From: Paraphysoderma sedebokerense
Taxonomy: Eukaryota > Blastocladiomycota > Physodermatomycetes > Physodermatales > Physodermataceae
DNA: 64,000 bases
NCBI GenBank assembly: GCA_025602915.1
Contig: JAHLJZ010000001.1
Location: 620,001-684,000, forward strand
Direction: 5' to 3'
Both the position numbers and the translations under genes were made by a program. Below the pieces are notes generated by a model. That model did not search any database. It was given only the letters and a program-made list of their open reading frames with translations, and was not told where the DNA came from. Within the stretch, counting starts at the first letter, position 1. Every line of letters starts with the position of its first letter. Of this stretch, positions 1 to 15,102 are shown piece by piece.

Positions 1-1
1 A

Positions 2-112
2 GGATCATCTTTGTCAAAACAAAATCGTCGACTTGATCCGAAGCAGCTCCGTGTTAAAATACCAACTGCACGGGAATATGCGGAACTCGGATCACTCGAC
101 ACGCAAAGTTAA
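2..112 (+). CDS. Possible 3' end of an upstream gene (partial)
   Basis: An open frame of 36 codons runs from the window edge to a TAA. It is rich in charged residues (contains the stretch LDPKQLRVKIPTAREY) and reads like protein rather than intergenic DNA, but it is too short to assign. The next gene on the same strand starts about 80 bases later, which would fit the compact spacing seen elsewhere. It could equally be chance or promoter DNA. I do not recognise a family. Confidence 0.25.
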   Translation, partial: GSSLSKQNRRLDPKQLRVKIPTAREYAELGSLDTQS

Positions 113-192
113 CGGAGGCCGGAGTCGCCAACGTGTTTCTTGTCACCGAATTCCTGCTCCCTAATATCGACAAGTTTTTATATTCTAATTTA

Positions 193-3100
193 ATGGCTTC
201 TATCAGTTATTTAAGCCGACGAATTAAACGGACATTGTCTGTATTTTCGGGATCTTATGCATCTTGCGCTCGAAATCTTCACACTATTGGAGTTCGAAGA
301 GAAACCAAGCATAAATGGGAGAGAAGAGTTCCTGTTTTGCCGGAACATGTCGACAAATTGACGAAAGCCGGAATTCCTGTCATTGTACAGCCTAGTACTA
401 ATCGAGTAATAGCCGACGAACAATACCGCAAAGTATAGTTTTTTGTTTCTCGGCCGATGAGGCGAATGCTTTTCGGTCAGTAGAAAGCTAATCCATTCAC
501 CACATCGTTAGGTCGGGGCAACCATATCCAATGATTTGAGTAGTGCTGATATTATTCTCGGTATAAAAGAAGTCCCAATGAATCAATTTATTCCTGGAAA
601 GACCTATGTATTCTTCTCGCATACCCACAAAGGTCAGGCGTATAACATGCCAATGTTGAACGATATCTTAGATAAAGTGAGTTCATTAATTTGTTGTAAC
701 AGCAAACATTTTATTTGTTGACATGTCAAACAGAGGATTCGTTTGATAGACTATGAATTGATAACAGACGAATCGCAGAGACGACTTGTCTTGTTCGGAA
801 CTTTTGCCGGGTATGCGGGTAAGTTTGCGCAATTTCTTACGCAAACGAAAATTGATGTTCTGACATGTAACCATTAGGAATGATTGACGGGCTCCATTCA
901 CTTGGTCTTCGTATGTTATCCCTTGGATATGGAACTCCATTTTTGGCAAGTAGTCTCGTCATCGGATATTCTTGGGACATAAGTACTGACCAATGCAACA
1001 CAGAATGTCGGTATGGCCCATACCTATATCAGTTTAGCGCATGCAAAGAACACCATCAAAGAGTTAGGAACTTTGATACAGAGAGATGGTTTGGCCAAAG
1101 ATTTCGGACCCATGGTGTTCGTATTCACCGGCACCGGAAATGTTTCGAAGGTAATCCATCTGATTAAGTGATGCTACAATTGGAATGTAAACTAACGACC
1201 GCTCTAGGGTGCACAAGAGGTGTTTAAATGCCTGCCGCATGAGTTTGTGAAACCAACGGATTTGAAAAGCCTAACATCCTCTAAAGACTTCGACAACAAG
1301 AAAGTTTATGCTTCAGTGGTTGATGTGAAGGATTACATAGTTGACAAAAGTGGAAATGCGTTACAAGATCCCAAAGATTATTTTCAAAATCCTCATAAAT
1401 ACCAGTCGGACTTTGCAAAAAAGGTAGGAGAAGTTTGGTCATAAGTGCGCTAATATGAGAAATCTAATCATCTGCTCGAAAGATCGCACCCCATGCAACC
1501 ATGCTTATCACAGGGAATTACTGGGATTCAAAGTATCCTCGGCTAATCACGATTAATGAAGCTAAAAATCTTGCTGCGGATTGGGAAAAAAACAAGCGAA
1601 TGTTGACAGTCGCAGACATTAGTTGCGATATTAGAGTAAGAGTAATAGTAGTCTAGTTACTCATAATATATCCCTAATTCCCTCCATTTTGATTAGGGGT
1701 CGCTTGAATTCATGAGCCATTCTTCGACTATCGACAATCCATTCTTTGTGTATGATCCCATAACTGGAAGGGAACATGACGAGTTTGTATTCTTCTTCCC
1801 CTGACGCTATCATAAAAATTACTAACAGTACGTTTAGCCTTTCTGGTCCAGGAGTTCAAATAATGTCTATAGATATATTACCGTCTGAATTACCTTTGGA
1901 AGCTAGTCAGTATTTCGGGAATGCTCTATTTCCCTTCTTGAATGAATTGGTATGCTTGGATTTAGTCTCCACGAGGAATAAATTGCTTCTTGTCTAACCC
2001 TTTATTCAGGCGAAAGGCAACTTTTCTCATCCAGTTTTAAAGCGAGCAACCATTGCAGAAGACGGCTCGCTCACCGAGAAGCATAAATGGCTAAAAGACC
2101 AACTTCCAACAACAAAAGGGTCAGTACCAGGGCCGCTTACTTCCTCACTGCCTGTCGCTGACAAGCTTTTGTAGGACGGAAGCGAAAAGAAAACGTGTCG
2201 TAATATTGGGATCTGGCTATGTTTCTGGGCCTGTTATTGATTACCTGACAAGAAAACCCAATGTTGATATCACCATTGCTACCAACTCCATTGCTGAAGC
2301 GAAGTCACTTGTCTCTCAGCGTTCGAAGGACATTCAGCAGCGTATTCGGATCGAACAAGTTGATGTCACAGAAGATTCAACAAGCTTAAATCGAGCGGTC
2401 AACGCTGGGGATGTGGTTGTGAGGTGTGTATTGAGAGATGTACAGAAATTGTTTTTATATTTGTGGCTAATAGTGATTGCACAGTTTGGTTCCTGCATTT
2501 CTTCATCCTATTGTAGCAAAGACCTGCGTAGAGCTCAGAAAGCATATGGTCACCGCCAGTTACATTTCCCCGGCCCTGGCTGCTTTTGACGAACCGTAAG
2601 TTTCTGCCGTAGAAAGTGGAAGAAACATCTTCTTATTCATTCTCCAATAGAGCAATTAAAGCCGGTGTAACTATCATCAATGAGGTTGGATTAGACCCAG
2701 GTATTGATCATCTTACCGCGAAAAAGCTGATTGACGAAGTTCAACAAAGCAATGGCAAGGTAGTATCAATTTTCGAACGCAGATCATTTCTTCGTTAATG
2801 AAACCGATTATGCTTTCTATAGATTACTTCATTCGTTTCTTGGTGTGGCGGACTTCCAGCTCCGGAAAATTCAGATAATCCTCTGGGATATAAATTCAGT
2901 TGGTCACCCAAGGGAGTTTTGTTAGCCGCTTTAAATAGCGCTGTGTACAAATGGGACAACACGGTTAGTTTATTTTGCCCTTCCGGACATACACTTGTTC
3001 TTACCTACTTAAACACAGATGCACAACATCCCCGGGAAAGATTTACTACTCAACGCGAAGGAAGCATCAATTTATAAAGGCTTTGCGTTTGAGGGTTTGG

Positions 3101-4038
3101 CTAACCGAGATTCAATGAAGTACATTGATATGTACGGTCTCGGAAATCAGAATGATTTGAGTACCATGTTTCGTGGTACCCTTCGTTATCGGGTTGAGTT
3201 ACTTTTTGTTCGGTTCAATATTACCTAAGACTGAAAGCTAACTTGATTCACCAGGGTTACGCGGAGCTACTTCATCAATTCTCCCAATTAGGTTTACTCA
3301 GTACCATAACCTTTCCAAAAATGCAATTGAAAGATGGCATGACATGGGTAATTCCACATACAATAGCTCCTCGTTCTGACTTCTTTACTAACAGTATGTT
3401 AGGCTTCGTACATTAAATCTCTGAATGCGGCTCCGGATAGCGATGATTTTCATTCATTGATATCGAAAAAGTTAAACCTTGAGCAGAGCCACCCTAAGTT
3501 CAAGAGGCTGGTGGAAGCGATGGAATGGTACGATCCTCCTACTTTGACAAGGATCTCTCAAGTGTGCTAAATGTTGCATTTATCAGGCTGGAAATGGTGA
3601 ATTCGACGTCTCCAGTTGAAGTTCCAAATTTGAAGACTGTCGCCCCGATTGACGTTCTGTGTCATGTACTTCAGAAAAAACTTGTTTATGCACCTGGCGA
3701 GCGGGATATGGTTTGCATGCATCATGTATTTGGCATTGAGACCAATCTTGGAAAGAAGGTGAGTTTCACTTACCGAAGCGAGTTTTCTACTGGCACGAAC
3801 TGACTCTTTTCAGTCCACACATACTGCAACACTTGTTTGTTACGGTGACCCTATTCCACGAGGATATACCGCAATGGCAAAGACCGTCGGGCTTCCGGCC
3901 GCTATTGCAACAGAATTATTATTGGACGGGAAGATAAGAAAGAATGGTGTGATCGCGCCAATGACCAAAGATATATACATCCCGATGCTAGATAGATTGG
4001 AAGCCGAGGGTATCCGTTTCGTCGAAAAGACAGTGTAA
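193..4038 (+). CDS. AASS: Bifunctional alpha-aminoadipic semialdehyde synthase (lysine-ketoglutarate reductase / saccharopine dehydrogenase)
   Basis: Mitochondrial enzyme that joins lysine and 2-oxoglutarate into saccharopine, then splits it into glutamate and aminoadipic semialdehyde. The N-terminal half is the lysine-ketoglutarate reductase part: [15 protein letters not shown] near the start, [20 protein letters not shown], and [17 protein letters not shown]. The C-terminal half is saccharopine dehydrogenase: a dinucleotide-binding GSGYVSGP motif (near base 2210), [25 protein letters not shown], and [12 protein letters not shown] near the end. The two halves are joined without a stop by a short linker (about 2100-2190). 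I chose the ATG at 193 because it is followed by a basic, Ser/Arg-rich, acid-free stretch typical of a mitochondrial targeting peptide. An in-frame ATG does not occur further up. At least twelve short introns interrupt it. The stop lies only 44 bases from the stop of the convergent DCAF7 gene. The fused form is usual in animals and plants, not in Dikarya. Confidence 0.93.
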
Positions 4039-4082
4039 AGTTAACAATTTCGAGAATATATTATATTTTATACACAATAATA

Positions 4083-5475
4083 TTACACTCTAAGTGCCTG
4101 CACTGATTGTCCGAAAGAGATTGCAACCCAATCGGATTTAGTCGATGACCAACTCAGTTGATTTATTTCGGATTCCGCCTGGTAGGCCAGAATCGGCTCT
4201 TGAACATATTTCCCTCGAGACATTTGAGATAAATCCCACACGAGCGCTTGCGAATCATCGCCTATTGGGAAAGGTTAATTATTGCACGCAGTGAGTATTA
4301 CTAAGAGTTGACAAACCTGCTGTGCAAATGTGCCCACTTGAATGCGGAGCCCAAACACACGAATTGACAGCAGCCTGATGCCCCCGCAGCTCCGTTACCG
4401 GCATAGTCGGTATCCGTATATCTAAAATGATTACTTGGTTGCTATCCACTTGAAATGTAGCGATATAATTCGGATCTAGTTTGTTCCAATCTAATCGGAG
4501 AAGCGGCGAACTCTGACCCTCGGCCGGCGATTCGTATATGATTGTAGAGTGCTCTAAAGCCCTATTATTTGTTGAGTAAATAACATGATTTGCCTCAGAG
4601 ATAAATAGAATAGTGACATGACGGAATTTACCTGAGGTCAAACATTCTGACACTTCCGTCAGCGCCAACGCTTGCGAATATGTCTGAAGTTCCGCTAGCA
4701 AAAGCAACATCATAGACTTCTTTATCGTGTGCTATCAACTGAGTTTTGGCTGCTTGTGTCTTTACAGCAACGTTAGTCATGATTTAGCCACGATTCGTCG
4801 TTGGAAGAGGGACAGTTACGTTAAGGTCCCAAACGGTGCATGTAGTGTCAATACTGGCCGTTACTATCAAATTTGGACTGGTCTCATTCCAGTCAAATGA
4901 TGTCTGGGGAGCTGCTGCATTTGATTTTATCTAGCAAGAGTATGTCAGATAATAGTCACGAAAGGGACAGATATTTCATAACCAAACCTACATTGTTGAG
5001 CCGACATTTATTTTCAATCCTGCTCGAATCCTTGAAATCCCATATCCTCAAATAATCTCCTGTAGTTGCAAACATGTTTGAATTCTGGTTTGACTGAAAG
5101 ATTATTTTAACATAAAAGTCAGTATTAAAGACAGAACCTATTACGGACCGAACCATCGCACTAGGTACCTTCTCAGGAGACCACAATATCTTAGTCAATG
5201 GGTATTCATGATCGGCTTCAGCTACTAACTTAAGGTCTTGGGTCTCAGTTGACAATTCAACTACTTGAACCTATGTATTAAACAACAATTGGTGAGTAAT
5301 TATTCATTGTGAATTGAGTTGGCCTGAGACGTGCTGAGAATCTAACCTTGTTTATATATTCTTCAACAAAACTACCAAATGCAAGCCTGAAAGGATTGTC
5401 GGTATTATGGCACCATGCAAGCCCGTACACAGGCCATGGTGCCCTATAAGTATATATCTCCTTCGACGGGAGCAT
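4083..5475 (-). CDS. DCAF7: DCAF7/WDR68 (HAN11) WD40 adaptor protein
   Basis: WD40 beta-propeller scaffold that binds DYRK/HIPK-type kinases and serves as a substrate receptor of DDB1-CUL4 ubiquitin ligases. The reading from the minus strand follows the DCAF7 family nearly end to end: [17 protein letters not shown] and [16 protein letters not shown] at the start, then [101 protein letters not shown], and a last exon ending QALRV. I start at the Met of [10 protein letters not shown], matching the family start; an in-frame Met 90 bases further up would add a tail with no family support. About six introns. The family is so conserved that the call is safe; PEX7, another WD40 protein, does not fit these motifs. 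It is convergent with AASS. Confidence 0.94.
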
Positions 5476-5957
5476 CTCGTTTGTAGTAGTTAACTGGGGA
5501 TTGAATGGCGTGGGACGAGAGGTGCAAACCAGAAGCGACCAGCTCACACCCGCCACTATGGTCAAAGCTATTCATCGACTCGAATGCACCGCGAAAATTC
5601 AAAATCAAAATAGACGAAGTCAACCGATCTTCATAGTAGTAAAACATGTAGCTATAAATTTTAATGTTTATTATTCAGTCATCAGAACTCAAATTTAGTT
5701 GTCTGCCCGTGGAGGTTTTACCAATCGAGGAAACAAAATAACTGATTGATTGGTAGTCGTGGTTCTGAAAAAAATAAGGTGATTCAAAAGCAGAATTAAT
5801 CGTTTTCCTAGAATGTCCATGGCTCCTCAAGATGGGCGCCATAAATACTGTCACTTTGGCACTCAATTGGCGCGCACTCTTACGCGGCTTTAAATTTCAC
5901 TATTAAATAAGATTAAGTTATTATATAAGCGCAATGTAGGACAACTACCGTTAATCG

Positions 5958-9565
<3,608 letters not shown>

Positions 9566-9768
9566 TGAGAGATATGTGGCACCCTAGTGTGTTCGGTATT
9601 GACTCTAAAATATGCAAGTGCTTCGATATTCAAAATGATCGTTGGCGTAAACAAAAATCACGACTGTCGACACCATGTCAAGTCATATGATTTTAATCAC
9701 TCATTTTACAAATAATCACTATAATACATGATTAATATTATATATACATATGCGAAACTTTTGAAATT

Positions 9769-10220
9769 TTATTTGTCATTAGTGCGACTCAAGAAATCCT
9801 TTAGGAACGGGTAAGCGACAGAATCCTTTGGCGGCGGCTGAGGAGTGAACTCAACAGGCGCTTGTCGTTGATATCTTTCGGGTTCTTGTCTGCAAATTTA
9901 ACATTTAAACGTCAGAATCTAGCATTAAACACGAAAGGGGAGATCATAATAACTGCGAACCCTGGAGTCGACTTAAGGCAAGCCCAAAATGCGGAAAATG
10001 GACCGGATACCTCAAGAGGCAATGTCTGTAGCGCCAACAATAAATCATCTAAATGTTGATGGCATCGATGAGGTTTTGGTTGCACGGAATCTATCCAATC
10101 TTGATTACTGAATTTTATTTTGGAGCGTTCCGACGAACCCGAAGATGAATTCGGCGCATCTGAAGATGTCGCAGACCCATTAGTTCCACTATTTTGGTCG
10201 GTAGATGATATTGAAGCCAT
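9769..10220 (-). CDS. Small unknown protein, two exons
   Basis: Exon 1 starts at ATG 10218-10220 and encodes a Ser/Asn/Gly-rich, probably disordered N-terminus (about residues 1-33), then a compact segment with DWIDSVQPKPHRCHQHLDDL and FSAFWACLKSTPG. Exon 2, reached by a GTTCGC donor and a TTTGCAG acceptor, adds QEPERYQRQAPVEF and a Pro-rich tail ending FLSRTNDK. The joined product is about 130 residues with two spaced Cys and a His pair. I do not recognise the family; a small mitochondrial Cys/His protein is one possibility but is only a guess. An X-box-like inverted repeat (GTTGCT-AT-AGTAAC on the minus strand, 10340-10353) lies about 120 bases upstream, which would be expected if it were a cilium gene. 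The reading is supported by the clean splice and by a gap in the neighbouring genes. Confidence 0.5.
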
Positions 10221-10323
10221 GAAAATATTTGATTTCAAATAATATATAGATTACGAATACTTAATGTAGAATACTTCAGACTATGAAACTGGTCACAGCA
10301 CACTGGTTCCGGGCACTCAGCTG

Positions 10324-10605
10324 TCAATAAGGATGACCTGTTACTATAGCAACAATCTTCAACCCCCCATAAATTCGAAAGTTCACCGACTTAATGTCCG
10401 TATCAACCCGAGTCTCTTTGGGGTCTCCCAGAGAAATTTTTCTTTGCACTGTGTGGCCATGACAATGCGAATGGAGAGGATTCGGTTGAGATAGCAATGA
10501 TTTGAGTTCGTTGAGTCCTTCGTCTGATTTCTGATGAATGAGGGAATTTAAGAACCCGACATGATAGAGCAACGTAGAACACAACCTACCGTCGAGTATC
10601 ATCAA
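10324..10605 (-). CDS. Uncertain open frame, possibly the last exon of an unknown gene
   Basis: A 93-codon open frame whose second half (LNELKSLLSQPNPL to VAIVTGHPY) looks more protein-like than its first half. No family is recognised. It could be one exon of a larger minus-strand gene whose upstream exons lie between here and AATF (10.6-10.9 kb), because a plausible acceptor (TTTTGAAAG) precedes it. I could not find a consistent upstream exon. It may also simply be chance within the promoter region of the small gene at 9769-10220. Confidence 0.25.
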   Translation of the reverse strand: MMILDGRLCSTLLYHVGFLNSLIHQKSDEGLNELKSLLSQPNPLHSHCHGHTVQRKISLGDPKETRVDTDIKSVNFRIYGGLKIVAIVTGHPY

Positions 10606-10966
10606 GAGAATGACCTTTCAAAAATAATAAAGCAAGAAAGCTGTTTACTTAATGTAGTTTTCCCGGGAATCAATTACAGAATTATCCTGCAATCAACTCT
10701 TCCGAGTAAAACAATATTGTTCCCAGAGCTTTGATTTACTCTTCCAAATTTAAATCAGAAGAGCACAGTGTTTCTGGGGAAAAGCAGCAAGATTTGGAAA
10801 ATCTCTACAAAAACGGAATGAAGGCATTTTGAGCCAGTATTAAGGTTGGTCCCAAATGCTGGCATTGTCATGGCAACGAGTCACGCATAAATACACTGCA
10901 GAATACGCCGCAGATTGCACCATTGAATTCATCCCCTGTTGCCTACAATAATCATTATTCAATAGA

Positions 10967-12812
10967 ATGCCAATTAATAGGAAGAAGAATTTACTTGAAG
11001 AATTAGCTGATTTGTCGAAGCCCACTCAAGGTGATTTCTTCTTTAATTTAGATCATTCAGATGCGTTTGACTAACTTCTCTAAACTGTTCCAGACTTTGA
11101 TCCTGAAAATCTTGATGGCTTTAATACTAATTTGAGCCCAAGCGATCAGTCAGACAGTGATGAAGAGTTTGACGGTAGAGAGCACTATGTCTCAGTCGGG
11201 TATGCTAATTTTTGATGATAATTCAGAACCTTGTGGGCAACTTTGAGTAATTCAATATGATGCTAGTGAATCAAAACTTCGACGTCAGCAAGCACTTACC
11301 ATTGACGACCCGAAGTATTCTGGCAAACGAACTTCTCGAGAGGATCTTTTCCGTACAGACGATTCTCATGATGGAGTCATTTCCGATGGCGACAGCTCAA
11401 ACACTGATGATGAGCACTTATCTGCTAATTCGGAAGCAGATTTTAATGATAACCAATCTTCGATGACGCAATCCGAAGACGAATTGGGGCCAGATTCGGA
11501 CGGAACAACCGGTAACGAATCATTCAATGGCGATAGCGGTGCCGATCTCGGTGGATCTACCAACATAACTGACCAGTTGAGGCAGCTCGAGGAAGAGGAA
11601 AAGTCAGTACAATTTATCAGTAGTACTAAATACAATCACGATTAACAAATGTGTTTAGGAGTTTAATGCAGACACTGTCGTCTTCTGCCAGTACGGAGAT
11701 TGAAAAAGGCCAGCATGTGCAAAATCAACTGCAGATATACGATCAACTCTTAGACCTTCGAATTCGCGCACAAAAAATCAATGTATTGGCACAACGGTTT
11801 CCTTTGCCTCAAAATTATGTATCCATCTTATCGCAACCGTTTCCTGCATTTGAAAGTGCCATGGAAAACGCCCAAAACCAAGTCGCCGCTTTGTTGGATG
11901 AACTTGTCGAACTTCGAATTGAATTAATCAACCGGAACGCAACTGTCGACAACGTTTTGCACAATGTTATTTCAAAAAAGAGAAAGCGACCTGATGATGA
12001 TGCCCCGATGGATTCAGACTCTGCATGGGATTTGTCAAACGAAATTTCGACTGAGTATGTCGCTTATTGCTTAAATAACACTATTTCGTTCCAAATAGTT
12101 CTAACATAAAATATCGTGTAGATTCAAAGGTTACCGAAATGAGTCCCTAGAAAAATGGTCGAACAAAATACAATTGGCTAATGGAATTTCAACAAAAAAA
12201 ACTTTTAAAGCTATCAACCAGTCCATCGTCACCCAAATTTCTCAAATCCTCTCTGACAGAGAGCGTCTAGTGAAGCGAACCCAATTAAAGCGATTCCCCG
12301 ACACCATTGTTGGACTTGATTTTGATCGAGAAGAGGCATTGTCGATGAAAGCGGAATCAGTTCAAAATGACGGAGACGAAAGCGAAGCTATGTCAAGCGG
12401 ACAACAATATATTTCCGAGCTGTTTGACGACACTGATTTTTATCAGATGCAGTTGCGGGAACTAATAGAATCAAGAATATCGCGATCGGAGGATATGCTT
12501 GATATTGCAGGGACGTGGGCCACGATAAAATCGTTATCCAATCAAACCAAGCAGCGCAAGAAAGTGGACAGGCGGGCAAGTAAGGGTCGTAAGATAAGAT
12601 ACCAAGTACATGAGAAGTTGCAAAATTTTATGGGCCCAATACCGGCTGGAACATGGCATGAGGGAATGGTTGATGAGCTTTTTGGGGGATTGTTTGGTGT
12701 TCGTACCGGAAGTTCGATAGAAGAAGAGCAGAGGAAACGACAGCAGCAAGAAGAAGAACAGCAATTAAAGGCTGCAGTTGAAAAAGTGGGAAGCATCAGG
12801 CTTTTCGGATAA
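10967..12812 (+). CDS. AATF: AATF/Che-1/Bfr2 ribosome-biogenesis factor
   Basis: Nucleolar factor of the small-subunit processome (yeast Bfr2; animal AATF/Che-1). It begins MPINRKKNLLEELADLSKP; the first intron falls just after TQ and the next exon reads DFDPENLDGF. The first 200 residues are strongly acidic and Ser-rich (DSDEEFD, SEDELGPDSDG), with the short conserved box DDPKYSGKRTSREDL. The central AATF domain (SLMQTLSSSASTEIEKGQHV to DLRIRAQKINVLAQRFP) precedes a KKRKRPDDDA basic patch. The C-terminal TRAUB domain is clear: DFYQMQLRELIESR, then KVDRRASKGRKIRYQVHEKL, NFMGPIPAGTWHEGMVDELF. Length is normal for the family. About four introns. The gene converges on histone H3, with 152 bases between stops. 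Confidence 0.93.
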
Positions 12813-12964
12813 TGGAACTGACAATAATAAAAATTACATTTGGATGAAATTCTTTTATTATTTGTTGAAAAGTACTATATACAAAATGATGTTCTGATTC
12901 TTACACTATGTTCAATTGTTTACTAATCTAAGGGTATCGCTCGAAACGATATGAAATTACATGT

Positions 12965-13513
<549 letters not shown>

Positions 13514-13715
13514 TTCGATGTAGTGTTTTAAGATGTAGTCGAAGCTAAATCTAAATGAATGAAGAAACGGCAAATTAGCATCTTCCTAGTCTTCTTGCAG
13601 CGATTCAATACGAATGGTGAGTGGCAAGTTGATAAACATACCAAAGAGAAAGAGATACTGTGTGGTTAGTAACAGATGATTGTCGGATGAATGGAATGAG
13701 AGGGAAGAGACCGGA

Positions 13716-13723
13716 TTTTATAG
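13716..13723 (-). promoter_or_regulatory. TATA box for histone H3
   Basis: Reads CTATAAAA on the minus strand, about 200 bases upstream of the H3 start codon. A mirrored box serves H4. Confidence 0.6.
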
Positions 13724-13762
13724 ACTTTGCCGGAAGGTGTCTCGATGACGTCGAGATGGCCA

Positions 13763-13777
13763 GTCACGTGCGAGACA
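13763..13777. repeat. Histone promoter element, copy 1
   Basis: GTCACGTGCGAGACA. An identical copy starts 38 bases later. It contains a CACGTG E-box-type palindrome followed by GAGACA. Placed midway between the two TATA boxes, so it could serve both genes as an activating site. Confidence 0.6.
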
Positions 13778-13800
13778 CCCACCCGAGACACTTTGGGCAG

Positions 13801-13815
13801 GTCACGTGCGAGACA
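13801..13815. repeat. Histone promoter element, copy 2
   Basis: Exact second copy of GTCACGTGCGAGACA, 40 bases before the H4 TATA box. Two additional GAGACA words (13784-13790 and 13828-13833) sit around it, so the GAGACA half is present four times in about 70 bases. Confidence 0.6.
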
Positions 13816-13853
13816 GTCACAGTGGCCGAGACATCCTTGCCGCCAGTCTTCAT

Positions 13854-13863
13854 GTATAAATAG
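13854..13863 (+). promoter_or_regulatory. TATA box for histone H4
   Basis: GTATAAATAG, about 95 bases upstream of the H4 start codon. The leader is pyrimidine-rich (CTCTCC runs) and ends in TCATC just before ATG. Confidence 0.7.
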
Positions 13864-13951
13864 CCCTCTCCTCCGCTCCATCGACACTCCAGAAATCTAG
13901 TAATCTCTCCACTCTCCCTTTACATTTCAAACTTCTAATCAATAACTCATC

Positions 13952-14410
13952 ATGTCTGGACGTGGTAAAGGCGGTAAAGGTCTCGGAAAAGGTGGTGCCA
14001 AGCGTCACAGAAAAATCTTGCGTGATAACATCCAAGTACGATCTTGTTTATTACAGCACTCTCCCCCTCGAATCTTATCTAACTCTATACTTGTAATTGT
14101 TCAGGGTATCACTAAGCCTGCTATCCGACGTCTTGCTCGTCGTGGTGGTGTCAAGCGTATTTCCGGTCTCATCTACGAAGAAACTCGAGGTGTCCTCAAA
14201 GTTTTCCTGGAAAATGTAATTAGAGATTCAGTCACCTATACTGAACATGCCAAGAGAAAGACTGTTACATCTCTTGATGTTGTCTATGCTCTTAAGCGTC
14301 AAGGCAGAACCATCTACGGTATCCACTACTCTCGAAAGATGCAAGCATTATTCTTCTGTCCCAGGTTCCTAACAAGTTCTTTTTTCAATCTCTCAGGTTT
14401 CGGCGGTTAA
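13952..14410 (+). CDS. H4: Histone H4
   Basis: Core nucleosome histone. [20 protein letters not shown], then [20 protein letters not shown], and the fungal-style segment [20 protein letters not shown] (animals have VIRDAV and TAMD). The end is [12 protein letters not shown]. Two introns: 14036-14104 after DNIQ, and 14319-14396 inside the glycine codon before FGG. The last coding exon is just 14 bases (14397-14410, GTTTCGGCGGTTAA). Without this microexon the frame would read on into intron sequence. The protein is full length (103 residues with Met). It pairs divergently with H3, and each gene has two introns with a tiny last exon. Confidence 0.97.
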
Positions 14411-15102
14411 GCGAGATAAAACAAATCCCTTACGACTGTAAATTGTATGAGAGTAAACTTTTGAACAACAAGGCTTCCTACTAATGGCCTATTGAAAGCT
14501 TAACAATGAAAAATAATATTTGATAGATAATCTGCAATGTACATATTGATACAATAAAAACCTTGAAATTGATGTGAATAATGTAATGTCTATGGACCGT
14601 CTCTCCGAAGTTTGTCAGCCAAGGTAAATTTGGAGAAGTAGTTTCTATTTTTGAATCCCGCTACTCTGAGTATCTATTTGCTACTACTCTTCTAATTCTC
14701 TGGAGGACATTTATGTGTCGTTCAAACCATCTTAAAGTCACCGGTGATACACTTTAACAGTAATGGGTCATGGGACTCAATTAACACAATAAAATTGCTA
14801 AATTCCTCGATAACACAATCATTAAATCCCGGCATTAGGGAATTACACCTAGCAACATCTGACGTACCCGCGTTTCAAGATTTGATACAGACCACACGTC
14901 GACAATCTCACGACAAGGGCCCCTTGTCACAGCACCACTAGGCCTTGAGTTTTGAAGATTGCTCGACACAATGCGCGGCAGCAAGTGTTACAATTCCAAT
15001 GCCCCTTATTCTGTTACATTATCCCTGTAGCACTCCCTCAAAAAAGCAATCTTTTTTATTCCCGACTTTTCCATCCCGCTTTTCCAACTCTCCATCATCA
15101 AG
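14411..15102. other. Intergenic, H4 downstream and permease-1 upstream
   Basis: About 690 bases with no convincing coding frame. Two AATAAA/AATAAT-type words near 14510-14555 may serve H4 polyadenylation. The last 80 bases are pyrimidine-rich, as expected for a leader of the permease gene. I see nothing else. Confidence 0.5.

Larger units (their letters stand above)
13514..13951. promoter_or_regulatory. Shared divergent promoter of histones H3 and H4
   Basis: This 438-base region separates the two start codons and is the only upstream DNA available to either histone gene, so it presumably balances their dosage, as divergent H3/H4 promoters do in fungi. It holds a TATA box on each strand and, between them, a pair of identical 15-base CACGTG-containing elements plus further GAGACA words. 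I infer co-regulation from the layout; there is no functional evidence in the sequence. Confidence 0.8.

Noticed and set aside
4083-5475. PEX7 or another WD40 peroxisome receptor
   Set aside because: Motifs such as [22 protein letters not shown] and EHSTIIYE are diagnostic of DCAF7, not PEX7.
10324-10605. Calling the 93-codon frame a complete gene
   Set aside because: No consistent upstream exon or family was found, so it stays a low-confidence entry only.
12534-12796. Two minus-strand frames rich in Cys and Ser inside AATF
   Set aside because: Antisense shadows of a Gln/Glu-rich and Lys-rich coding exon.
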